This document shows, piece by piece, positions 48,701-56,535 of a DNA stretch of 64,000 bases. This DNA is from Leptospiraceae bacterium (GTDB lineage Bacteria > Spirochaetota > Leptospiria > Leptospirales > Leptonemataceae). How positions within the stretch are numbered: the first letter of the stretch is position 1; the number at the start of each line of letters is the position of its first letter. The position numbers and the translations under genes are program-made. The stretch lies in contig JANXCF010000008.1 in assembly GCA_025059995.1 (NCBI GenBank), forward strand, positions 33,107-97,106. Direction: 5' to 3'. The notes beneath the pieces were generated by a model, which made no database searches, was not told the origin of the DNA, and was given only the letters and a program-made list of their open reading frames with translations.

Positions 48701-50166
48701 CTTCTGAAAATGTAAGTCCATATTATCCCGCCAGTCGATTAGCAATTCATCCTATTTATATTGATATATTTCAATTGGAAGAATTTCATACATCTCAAAA
48801 TGCACTAAAAAAATGGAAAGAATTTCTTCCCAAAATCGAGAGCGAAAAAAAGCAAAAAATCATCAACTATGAATTAATATACAACATCAAAAAAGAAATC
48901 TTGTGGGAAGCCTACAAAGAATTTCAAAAAAATCCTAAATTCGAACAAAGAAGAGAAGAATTCGAAGAATATAAAAACGAAAATCAATTATTGTTTTATC
49001 ATGCTTTGTTTGAGTTGGTTAAAGAAATTTATAAAAATATCCAATTACCAAATCACATCTTCAAACAAAATTCTGAAATTCAAAATCAATTTTTAAGAGA
49101 ATACCGAGAAAAATTAGATTTTTATCAATATTTGTTTTACTTAGCAGAAAAGCAGTTTCTGAAAATAAAAGAAGAAATCCAACAAGAAGGAGTCTATCTT
49201 TATTTAGATTTAGCCGTAGGATGTGCTCCAGAACAAGTTGAATATTTCTACTGGGAAGAAATATATCCGTTTGTATTTTCGAGGAATGCAAGGGCTGGCG
49301 CACCTCCTGATCCTTTTTCTTCGAAAGGTCAGGATTGGGGCTTGGCGGTCTTCAACCCATGCACATTAAAAAAGATTGGCTATGAACCTTTCATCAAGCT
49401 TTTACAAAGAAATCTGTTCCAAAACACACTTCTTAGGATTGATCACATTATGTGGTTTTACCGTTTGTTCTGGATTGTGAAAGAAGGAAGTCAACAAACC
49501 TCTACTTATGTTCGTTATCCTGATCAGGATTTATTCAAAATCCTGTCTTTGGAAAGCCAATTGCATCAATCCCTCATAATTGGTGAGGATTTGGGAACTG
49601 TTCCTCAAGAAGTAAAAGACATCATGGCTCAAAAGAAAATTCTCAGCTGGAAGGTATTTTACTTTGAAAAAACCCAAGAAGCCTATCTTGATCCTCAAAA
49701 ATACCCACTACAAAGCGTTGCTACCATCAATACTCATGACCTTCCCACTTTAGCAGGATTTTGGATGGGTAAGGACATCGAAGAGCTCCATCGAATGAAG
49801 AAAATCACCCAAGAAGAACTTCTAAATCTCTTAGAAAAAAGAAATCAAGAGAAACTAAAGATGATTGAACTACTCAAACAAAAGGGGTATTTCAAAGACG
49901 ACACACCTCTAACTGAAGATAGCATCTACGATCCCAAGATTGCATATTACTTCCATAAACTTTTGGCTGAAGCTCCATCGAAAATCTTACTGGTTTCTAT
50001 TTATGATCTTTTAGGAGAAAGTGATCAGCCCAACTTCCCGGGCACTACAAATGAGTATCCTAACTGGAGAATGAGAAACTCAATCCCAATTGAAGAAATA
50101 GAAAAAAGTCCTTATTTCTTAGCAATCATTGATTCTTTAAAAATGAGATTACGCTTCTCGAAATGA
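45772..50166 (+). CDS. Glycogen debranching enzyme fused to 4-alpha-glucanotransferase (GlgX-MalQ)
   Basis: A 1464-residue protein joining two glucan enzymes. The first 740 residues are GH13 debranching enzyme: a starch-binding front (GVNFAIYSKHAERVYLCLF), DVVYNHTAEGD near 275, GFRFDLASALA with the nucleophile Asp near 347, AEPWDLG with the acid Glu near 386, and ITCHDGFTLRDL. From about 745 comes MalQ (GH77): YALRSQSNLGIGDFGDL, LRIDHIMWFYRLFW near 1222, GEDLGTVPQEV near 1270 and INTHDLPTLAGFW near 1322. Both sites look complete. The fusion would let one protein cut branches and rebuild the released chains. I start at ATG 45772. The last 41 bases overlap the convergent SGNH gene. Confidence 0.9.
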   Translation: MRNYIKISEGKPYPLGANWDGSGVNFAIYSKHAERVYLCLFDDVNSRRESVCIPLKYRTHYIWHCYIEGILPGQLYGYRVYGPYNPKEGHRFNPSKLLLDPYALAIGRDLIWSDVHFGYKLPNKFHERNPQDNADKALLAAVIDPAFSWGDDKPLRIPWKDTIIYEVHLKGYTKLHHLVPEELRGTYLAFTTEPVINYLKDLGVTTIEFLPIQHSISEYHLVKRRLVNYWGYNPIAFFAPNPRYAYGKRMTDAINEFKTMVKVLHQAGFEVILDVVYNHTAEGDHRGPTLSFRGIDNLSYYRVYEDKKDEYLDFTGCGNTLNHQNHQVLQLIMDSLRYWITEMHVDGFRFDLASALARELHDVDRLNCFFALIQQDPIISKAKLIAEPWDLGQDGYQLGNFPPGWTEWNGKFRDSVRRVINEYETNLSDFATRICGSSDLYKKDDRKTYSSINYITCHDGFTLRDLVSYNQKHNEANGENNQDGFNQNFSKNYGVEGDTNDHKIKLLRLKKQKLFLTTLFISQGVPMLLAGDELNRTQKGNNNAYCQDNEISYVSWEENEFSQELYITTKFLITLRKSNEVFRRIEFFEGEEKKIMDVKDIYWIHPDGREMESKDWEKQLCLGMILPAEFGERFEFYTSLQGDTLFVIFNFSNQRINFKIPEIIPTRWTLIFDTNKHLFVSTEEPFLDKFNIEVEKYFANESISVKNFYESLQILYSDGRIYLPNDEIEIPEHSIKILKADKNWKEAHVRRNYRLSLLEKLMDSTGVIRTYYDLLGRKFELSYHEIFMVFRSLHLPVKDLSSLESVYENYINDLWFKGITSSYVFTVNEEITLEISILEIFKEFEIQIYQDKQLVYQKEYKNFPIIETHTIYFTRFKKLKMVKTKIHISEKLKIGYYEILILNNKEIYTKGSLIITPDECYYDNKIYTGVWIQLYALRSQSNLGIGDFGDLKKLALIIKKYNFNLIGLSPLHYFSISSENVSPYYPASRLAIHPIYIDIFQLEEFHTSQNALKKWKEFLPKIESEKKQKIINYELIYNIKKEILWEAYKEFQKNPKFEQRREEFEEYKNENQLLFYHALFELVKEIYKNIQLPNHIFKQNSEIQNQFLREYREKLDFYQYLFYLAEKQFLKIKEEIQQEGVYLYLDLAVGCAPEQVEYFYWEEIYPFVFSRNARAGAPPDPFSSKGQDWGLAVFNPCTLKKIGYEPFIKLLQRNLFQNTLLRIDHIMWFYRLFWIVKEGSQQTSTYVRYPDQDLFKILSLESQLHQSLIIGEDLGTVPQEVKDIMAQKKILSWKVFYFEKTQEAYLDPQKYPLQSVATINTHDLPTLAGFWMGKDIEELHRMKKITQEELLNLLEKRNQEKLKMIELLKQKGYFKDDTPLTEDSIYDPKIAYYFHKLLAEAPSKILLVSIYDLLGESDQPNFPGTTNEYPNWRMRNSIPIEEIEKSPYFLAIIDSLKMRLRFSK

Positions 50167-51094
50167 TTTGGTAGCCAACTGAACTGGGATGACCATCAAA
50201 CTCAAAGTAAGGAAATTCCCGTGATTTTGCGAATTCATCTCGCAAATCTATGATCTTTACACCTTGATTTTGTAAAAAAGCCACTACATTTTTCGTGATA
50301 GGAGATTCTACATCTGCAGTTCGGGTTTGGACATTCATACCCGGGTAGATGATTACAAAAAACTCTTTGATTCGAGACTGAGTAGAAATCCAAGCAACAA
50401 ACGAAGAGATATTTTGAAACGTGATGTGAGCAAAATCTAAAATCTCTGGGTTTACATTGACCTCTGGGATGACGTTAAACGTAGTTTTTCGTTTCATCAA
50501 AAGAAACGTATAAATTGAACTTCTTTTGCTTAATTCATAATGAAGGAAATACAACTTTTTTTTGAAAACTTGAGACTGTCTATGTTGAAACCAAACATCA
50601 TCATCAAAATCCGAAGAATTATAAATCCAAAACAACGAATGAACAATGGTTTGTTGGTGATCTTTTAATGCCTTTTCCAAACGAGCCAAAATCCCTAAAG
50701 TTCCAAGAGAATCTACCCCCAAATTTCTTACAGGTATTTTTTGATTTTGATCTAAAAGATAAGGTGTTGTTTCTTCATCATTGACCAGATATCCATAAGA
50801 AATGGAGTCTCCTATGAACCAGATTTCTTCGGGATATTCCTCTTTGGTTTTTGTTCGTGGAGTGATTCTTTCCCCAAAGGTATTTGTTGTGATTTTCCAT
50901 GAAGCTTGATCTTTTCTTATAAAAACAAACTCTTGGTTCGGACACAAAAAAAGAAAATCCTCATAAAAACAATGGAGCTTTCGGTAATTTTTTTCCTGTA
51001 TAACTTCTTTTGTGCTAAGAAAAACCTCAAGAATCAAAACTAATAAAAGAAAAAAACTTATAATAGCTATGAGCCATTTTGTGAAGTTACTCAT
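50126..51094 (-). CDS. Membrane-anchored SGNH/GDSL-like hydrolase
   Basis: From ATG 51094 the protein opens MSNFTKWLIAIISFFLLLVL, a membrane anchor, followed by an outer domain of some 290 residues. The SGNH blocks are WFIGDSISYG with the nucleophile Ser, NLGVDSLGTLG, and FDGHPSSVGY with the Asp/His pair. Members remove acetyl or other acyl groups from sugars or lipids at the cell surface; the substrate is unknown. An in-frame start at 51196 would lie inside the upstream lipoprotein gene. It overlaps that gene by eight bases. Confidence 0.8.
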   Translation of the reverse strand: MSNFTKWLIAIISFFLLLVLILEVFLSTKEVIQEKNYRKLHCFYEDFLFLCPNQEFVFIRKDQASWKITTNTFGERITPRTKTKEEYPEEIWFIGDSISYGYLVNDEETTPYLLDQNQKIPVRNLGVDSLGTLGILARLEKALKDHQQTIVHSLFWIYNSSDFDDDVWFQHRQSQVFKKKLYFLHYELSKRSSIYTFLLMKRKTTFNVIPEVNVNPEILDFAHITFQNISSFVAWISTQSRIKEFFVIIYPGMNVQTRTADVESPITKNVVAFLQNQGVKIIDLRDEFAKSREFPYFEFDGHPSSVGYQIISRSVISFLKNQ

Positions 51095-51488
51095 TGGAAA
51101 TGGACTTTTCGAAAAATTCTTTACTAAATAAAAATTCTTTTCTTCGAGGAATGGGCTTACAAATCCCTCGGTAAACACTTTTTTGGTATTTTTCAAAATC
51201 GATTTTTTCTACAATTTGAATAGTGTAGTAGTGGTTTTTCTTTAATTCGCACAAAGCAGCACCCTTGAAGAAATTTTTTCGATCCATAAACTCAATCAGA
51301 TACTTTCCTTCTAAGAGAAACAAAAAATCGGAATACTGATCTTCTTGTTGGAGTTTTAGAAGATAACCCTCGAACTCCACGACGGCTATCTCTTCGGGTG
51401 GTCGATATTCACGGAAATTTCGATATACCTTAGGGGTTAAGCATGACAAGAGAAATATTATCAAAAAAAACAAAAAAAACTTAATCAT
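51087..51488 (-). CDS. Lipoprotein, unknown function
   Basis: A 133-residue protein with the signal MIKFFLFFLIIFLLSCLTPK and lipobox LLSC, so Cys16 should be lipidated. The mature part (VAVVEFEGYLLKLQQED-like, charged) has a possible small beta domain and no known motif. It overlaps its two neighbours by eight bases each, making a three-gene envelope operon. Confidence 0.75.
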   Translation of the reverse strand: MIKFFLFFLIIFLLSCLTPKVYRNFREYRPPEEIAVVEFEGYLLKLQQEDQYSDFLFLLEGKYLIEFMDRKNFFKGAALCELKKNHYYTIQIVEKIDFEKYQKSVYRGICKPIPRRKEFLFSKEFFEKSISNE

Positions 51489-51972
51489 ATTTTCTTTTTA
51501 AATAAAGAACATAACGTAAATGTGGTTGAGGATTTTGTAAAGTGATTTTTAAAAGGTCCTTTTGTAGGATTTCGATTTGTAGGATCTCTTTTTCTTTTTC
51601 TTCACTCGTTAGTTCTAATGTGTATTTGGTTTCACTGATGGGAATATAGGTGAATGTTCCTTTTTGCGTATTTTTTTGGGGTTGTGAGTTTTTTGTGACG
51701 GTGTAAGTAAATTCCCATTGATTTTGTTGTTCTTGTTTTCGGAGTTTTAAACTTGCATCAGAGTATTCTTCTCGGATTTGTTGAAGCAGGTTTTTGTATA
51801 AGTCTTCGTGGAGTTCTTTATCCAAAGAGTGAGACTCCATGAGCTCTTGAATGGTTTGTTCGTAGTCGATCTGCCACTCACCATAAAATTCTACGATATT
51901 TTGTTTTTTTTGAGGTAATGTTTGACAACTGCCTATTAACAAGATCCAACCGTATATCCATAGTTTATTCAT
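51481..51972 (-). CDS. Lipoprotein, unknown function
   Basis: From ATG 51972 the protein reads MNKLWIYGWILLIGSCQTLP, with lipobox LIGSC, then FYGEWQIDYEQTIQELMES. The phrase GEWxIDxExT followed by beta-rich sequence and the late KYTLELTSEE is the kind seen in small periplasmic sensor-like or lipocalin-like lipoproteins, but I cannot name it. It heads the operon with the next lipoprotein and the SGNH protein, and is divergent from flgB. Confidence 0.75.
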   Translation of the reverse strand: MNKLWIYGWILLIGSCQTLPQKKQNIVEFYGEWQIDYEQTIQELMESHSLDKELHEDLYKNLLQQIREEYSDASLKLRKQEQQNQWEFTYTVTKNSQPQKNTQKGTFTYIPISETKYTLELTSEEKEKEILQIEILQKDLLKITLQNPQPHLRYVLYLKRKYD

Positions 51973-52030
51973 TCCTTCAACCTGAAAAAAGGGAAAAATC
52001 AATCAATCTTTTTTTTATCTGGTCGATTTT

Positions 52031-52450
52031 ATGAGCATGAGGTGGGATACCATTCATCTGATGGAGAAAGCTCTCAAAACAAATGTCATAAGGCTTCAAG
52101 TAACAGCCAATAATATTGCTAACGTGGATGTTCCTGGATTTAAGCGATCTGAGGTTGCTTTCGAGGTTCCTTTAAAGCGAGCAATCGAAAAACAAAAACA
52201 GATTGAACAAGAACCTCCCCTGCGAACCATTCATCCCGAACACATCGCAAAAAGGACTCCCCCTGATTGGCGAAAGATTGAACCAAGAGTTTATATTGAC
52301 TATTTGTCTACGATGAGGAACGATGGAAACAATGTGGATATCGAAGATGAAGTCATGAAACTCACACGAACACAGCTCCATTATAGCCTTATTGCTGATA
52401 GGATTTCGGGAAAATTCAACGAATGGAATCAATTCATACGTTTAGCATAA
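52031..52450 (+). CDS. flgB: Flagellar basal-body rod protein FlgB
   Basis: A 139-residue rod protein, with the N-terminal NNIANVDVPGFKRSEVAFEV signature shared by rod and hook proteins and the C-terminal coil DVEDEVMKLTRTQLHYSLI. It is exported by the flagellar type III system and forms the proximal rod. flgC follows 23 bases on, but fliE, fliF and the rest are absent; recC comes next. Confidence 0.95.
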   Translation: MSMRWDTIHLMEKALKTNVIRLQVTANNIANVDVPGFKRSEVAFEVPLKRAIEKQKQIEQEPPLRTIHPEHIAKRTPPDWRKIEPRVYIDYLSTMRNDGNNVDIEDEVMKLTRTQLHYSLIADRISGKFNEWNQFIRLA

Positions 52451-52473
52451 AATAAAACCTAAGGAGAAGACTC

Positions 52474-52941
52474 ATGGGAATGTTTACAACCATGAATATT
52501 GCTGCAACGGGATTGAGTGCACAAAGACTTCGACTTGACGTGATTGCCAACAATATCGCTAATATCAACACCACAAGAAATGCTCAGGGTGATGGTCCTT
52601 ATCGGCGAAAAGAAGTCGTAATGACTCCCATCAACCTTCGGAGCAATTGGAGATCTCCTATTTTTCCACAAGGACTTGACACTGGCCTCGGAAGAGGGGT
52701 AAGGGTTTTGAGGATACAAGAAGATACCCGCCCTTTTCGGCTCGTTTACGATCCTGATCACCCTGATGCCATTAAATTTGGTCCCAAGAAAGGCTATGTA
52801 GAATATCCCAATGTAAATATCGTTGAAGAAATCACCGATATGATTTCCGCATCCCGTTCCTACGAAGCAAACGCTCAAGTCGTTCAAACCGCCAAACAAA
52901 TGTTCCAAAAAGCCTTAGAAATAGGACGAACTACCGCCTAA
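52474..52941 (+). CDS. flgC: Flagellar basal-body rod protein FlgC
   Basis: A 155-residue rod protein with IAATGLSAQRLRLDVIANNI at the N-terminus, YVEYPNVNIVEEITDMISAS, and SYEANAQVVQTAKQMFQKAL at the C-terminus, standard for FlgC. A clear AAGGAG lies eight bases before the ATG. It ends a two-gene flagellar unit. Confidence 0.96.
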   Translation: MGMFTTMNIAATGLSAQRLRLDVIANNIANINTTRNAQGDGPYRRKEVVMTPINLRSNWRSPIFPQGLDTGLGRGVRVLRIQEDTRPFRLVYDPDHPDAIKFGPKKGYVEYPNVNIVEEITDMISASRSYEANAQVVQTAKQMFQKALEIGRTTA

Positions 52942-53049
52942 TTTTTCCCCACCCTTAAAAAAAAATTTTTCTTTACTTCTTTTTTACTTTTTTTCTACTT
53001 TCTGAAACAATTTAGTGTTTAAAAGCCTTATTATATAAATGGGATAATC

Positions 53050-56000
53050 ATGCTAAAAATTTATACAGCAAACAAAATAGAAGTTTTATTTGAACAATTT
53101 TTAAAGGATTTGAAAAAGACACAAGAAAAGAAAGACGATGTAGCAATTTATGAACCTTACGTAGTTTTGGTTCCGAATAGAAATGTTGAATATTGGCTAC
53201 GTCAAAAAATAGCCGAAGAAACCAATATCTGCATGAACTTTTCTTTTTTTCCGTTCGAGGAAGGGGTATGGCAAATCCTTCAAGCAAATGATCTGCTCCC
53301 CAATAAGGACCTCCAAAGAATCGAACCTGATTTTTTATCTCTTTTGATTTATCAAATCATTGAAGAAAATCCAGACAAATTGGAATACTTTAAAACCTTT
53401 GCAGAGCATCACAAGGATTATCCAGGAAATATCTATGATTTGAGTTATTACCTTGCTGATATTTTTTATCGCTATCATTACCACAACCCTGATCTGATAA
53501 AATACTTCAAAGAAAATAACAACGAAACTCCAAACATTCCAGAAAGCAAAAAATCCTACTTCAAAGAACAAAAATGGATTTATCAACAAATCCGAGAGAA
53601 AATCAAAAACGAAAATCGCCTGTTTCTTTTTGATGTGATTGAGGAATTAGAAAACCGGGTCAGCTCTCAAGAATCGAAAGAGAAAAAAAGCATTTTTGCC
53701 TTTGGGATTCAAAACACGAATTATTTTTACGCCAGATCGATGGGAGTTCTCAAAAAATATTTTGATATTTATCACTATCAAGTCATCTTGTATAAACCCC
53801 AAACAACAGAAGCTTCAGAAAAAACTCATCAAGTATTATTTAGTGATATACCACAAAGGATTTCATACTATACCATTCAACTCTTGAAACACTATGCAGA
53901 AGAAGAAGAGTTTTTAAAAGAATCTGAAGAATCGTCTCAATCACCTCAAAAGAAAACCCTTTTGAACAAAATCCAAGAAGAATTTATAGAACAAGGAATT
54001 GAAAACACCTTAAAAAACACCACTTTCAATGATTTCGAAGAAAAAGACCCAAGCATTCAAATTATTGGAGCACCCGACAAAAAAATCGAAATCAAAGCCG
54101 TAATCGAAGACATCCAAAAACAAGTATTAGAAAAAAACAAAGATTTTAAGTTAAATGACGTTGCTATTTTATCTCCTGTTTTAGAAGAGTATTATCCAAT
54201 CCTAAAGGGGTTATTAGAGTATCTTGATATTCCATACAATATACAAGATCCAAAACTAATGGAGATAAGTTATTTTGCTAAGGGAGTTTTGGCAATCTTG
54301 GACATCATTGATAGTTATTCGCAAAATAAAACTTATTTATCTCGAGAACAAGTAGTTAAGCTTTTGGAAAACCCAATATTTCAGAAAAATCATCATTTTA
54401 CGTATGAAGATATTTTGGTTTTCTACTCTTGGATTAATAATTTAGGGATTTACTTTGAAGATTCCAATGAACCTTATCACAGTTGGAGTCTTGCTTTAAA
54501 ACGTCTTCGAATAGGAAAGTTTACTAATCATGAATTATCAATCCAAAATAACAGTTCGTCTAATTTATCAGAGTTCCATGTGATTCCTTACTGGGATTCT
54601 GAGGCGAAATTAGAAAACCTAGAAAAACTTCATGTCTTGATACAGTTTTTTGAAGATGTTGAAAAACTTGCAAAAAAGATTCACGAAAAAGAAGAAAATT
54701 CGTTTTATCAAGAATTCGATGATTTGATTTTAAAGCACTTGAATGTTCATTACTTTGATGATATTTATAGCTTAGAAAAGAAGGCTTATTCGGAATTTAG
54801 AAAAAAACTCTATTATTTGAAGGCAACCAAGATTCAGCCAAAATCAAACTTTTTGAAATCATACTTCAAAATAGCTTTTAGTCGAATAAATGGTAAAATC
54901 AATGAATACCTTTTTCAAGGAATAACCATTTCGTCTTTGTTGCCTTCTCGTCCTATACCATTTAAAAGAATCTATATTTTGGGTCTGAATCAAGAAAACT
55001 TTCCCGGTAAAGATTTTCGTGCTTCTTTTGATCTTATAGAAGAACTCTTGGATGAAGAAAACTACTTCAATTCTATTTTGAAAGAAAATATTTTAAGCAA
55101 ATCAAAACAAAATCTTGTATTGTTTTATGAAACCCTTCAGTCTTCGAGAGAAGCTCTGATTTTGTCTTATGTAAACTATAACCTACAAGAAAAAAAAGAG
55201 AGATTTCCTTCTTATATCATTGCGGATTTTAAAGAATTCTTGAATAAAATTAAACCATCTCCATATATCAAAATTATAAGTCATGGAATCAAACTAAAAG
55301 AAAATAATATCATCAATCACAGATTTGAATTCTTCACAAGCATTCTCGCAAGGGAAAGAAATAGCTTAGATAAGCTAAGTAAGAGTCCCATTTGGAATGA
55401 ACTCAAAAAGATAAAATACTTAGCAGAAATAGATGAAAACTCAAAAAAAATCGAAGAAATCTATAAAAGTAAAAAATTCGCTGATTTTAAACCAATCACC
55501 TTTCAAGAACAAAACCAAAAGAATATCATCAATATTAACAAGTTATTTGAATTTCTTAAAATCCCAATGAAGTATCACCTCGAGAAATATGAACTACTTC
55601 GTAAGCAAGAGGACGAAGAAATTGACGAAAATGCCATATATGAATTTGAACTAAATAAAAAAATCAAAATAGACATAATAAAAAAAGTTATAATGGAATT
55701 TATCTTAACAAATAGCGATTTAGATTCAATCATCGATTTTATTTTTTCTGACTTCCATAAAAAAGGGTTTCTACCTGTTTCGTTTGATCAAGTAGCGATG
55801 AATTCTGTAAAAGAGGATATAAAAAACCTAATATCTTCTAATGAAAATCAAAGCAGGAAGTCCAAAAGTCAAGCAAGCAGCACTTCGGAAAATGTTTTAG
55901 CTTTTCTAAAGAATACAAACAATAAGTATTACGTAAATAAAATCTATGTCAATCCTCATGTTTCTGAAATCTCTGAATTGAAATTATCTCCAGATAGTAT

Positions 56001-56535
56001 GGTTTTAGAATTCCCCACTTTGGAAATAAAAATAAATAACACAAAGTATCTTTTTGAAGGTTCTATGAACACTGATATTATTGTGATTACTGACCCAAAT
56101 TATGTAGTGAAAGAAATTTATATGTTCAAGTTTCTCACAAGCACTTATAAAGATTCAATCTTTTTCGACTCTGAAAGGTTTTTTCTAAACTTTTTGAATT
56201 TGATAACAAATACAAAGAACATAACCTTTGATTGCAAACTTATAGAAGTTAATATTTCTAAGAATAAGAAGATACAACACAACAACTGTTTCCAACAAAT
56301 TATTGAAAAGCAGTTTTCAGAATCTCAATTAGAAAGTTTCATCCAAGATAAACGGCAGTTGTTCGAAATCTATGAGTATAATGACGAAGAGAATAATGAT
56401 TATTTCACTCCATTAGAATTAAATCTAAAGGTTTTTGAAGATCTATGGGAACTTGAAAAATTTCCTTTGTTGAAATTATTTTTTGAAGAAGTTTACTTAT
56501 TAAAACTAAACAAAACACAGGAGGCTCAAAATTAA
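53050..56535 (+). CDS. recC: Exodeoxyribonuclease V subunit gamma
   Basis: RecC of the RecBCD helicase-nuclease, which processes double-strand ends and reads Chi. The 1161-residue protein has VLVPNRNVEYWLRQKIAEET and NFSFFPFEEGVWQIL near the N-terminus, DVAILSPVLEEYYPILKGLL, and ISSLLPSRPIPFKRIYILGL in the middle; Walker A is absent, as in RecC. It heads recC-recB-recD, with recB starting at or near its stop. Chi specificity cannot be read from sequence. Confidence 0.9.
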   Translation: MLKIYTANKIEVLFEQFLKDLKKTQEKKDDVAIYEPYVVLVPNRNVEYWLRQKIAEETNICMNFSFFPFEEGVWQILQANDLLPNKDLQRIEPDFLSLLIYQIIEENPDKLEYFKTFAEHHKDYPGNIYDLSYYLADIFYRYHYHNPDLIKYFKENNNETPNIPESKKSYFKEQKWIYQQIREKIKNENRLFLFDVIEELENRVSSQESKEKKSIFAFGIQNTNYFYARSMGVLKKYFDIYHYQVILYKPQTTEASEKTHQVLFSDIPQRISYYTIQLLKHYAEEEEFLKESEESSQSPQKKTLLNKIQEEFIEQGIENTLKNTTFNDFEEKDPSIQIIGAPDKKIEIKAVIEDIQKQVLEKNKDFKLNDVAILSPVLEEYYPILKGLLEYLDIPYNIQDPKLMEISYFAKGVLAILDIIDSYSQNKTYLSREQVVKLLENPIFQKNHHFTYEDILVFYSWINNLGIYFEDSNEPYHSWSLALKRLRIGKFTNHELSIQNNSSSNLSEFHVIPYWDSEAKLENLEKLHVLIQFFEDVEKLAKKIHEKEENSFYQEFDDLILKHLNVHYFDDIYSLEKKAYSEFRKKLYYLKATKIQPKSNFLKSYFKIAFSRINGKINEYLFQGITISSLLPSRPIPFKRIYILGLNQENFPGKDFRASFDLIEELLDEENYFNSILKENILSKSKQNLVLFYETLQSSREALILSYVNYNLQEKKERFPSYIIADFKEFLNKIKPSPYIKIISHGIKLKENNIINHRFEFFTSILARERNSLDKLSKSPIWNELKKIKYLAEIDENSKKIEEIYKSKKFADFKPITFQEQNQKNIININKLFEFLKIPMKYHLEKYELLRKQEDEEIDENAIYEFELNKKIKIDIIKKVIMEFILTNSDLDSIIDFIFSDFHKKGFLPVSFDQVAMNSVKEDIKNLISSNENQSRKSKSQASSTSENVLAFLKNTNNKYYVNKIYVNPHVSEISELKLSPDSMVLEFPTLEIKINNTKYLFEGSMNTDIIVITDPNYVVKEIYMFKFLTSTYKDSIFFDSERFFLNFLNLITNTKNITFDCKLIEVNISKNKKIQHNNCFQQIIEKQFSESQLESFIQDKRQLFEIYEYNDEENNDYFTPLELNLKVFEDLWELEKFPLLKLFFEEVYLLKLNKTQEAQN
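56519..56533 (+). promoter_or_regulatory. Ribosome site and likely AUU start of recB
   Basis: AGGAGG at 56519-56524 is a perfect Shine-Dalgarno, and six bases later ATT at 56531-56533 overlaps the recC stop TAA by one base (ATTAA). From this ATT the recB frame is open and adds 19 codons before the first TTG. The TTG at 56588 has no ribosome site. No ATG or GTG lies between, so AUU initiation is the best fit. Confidence 0.55.
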
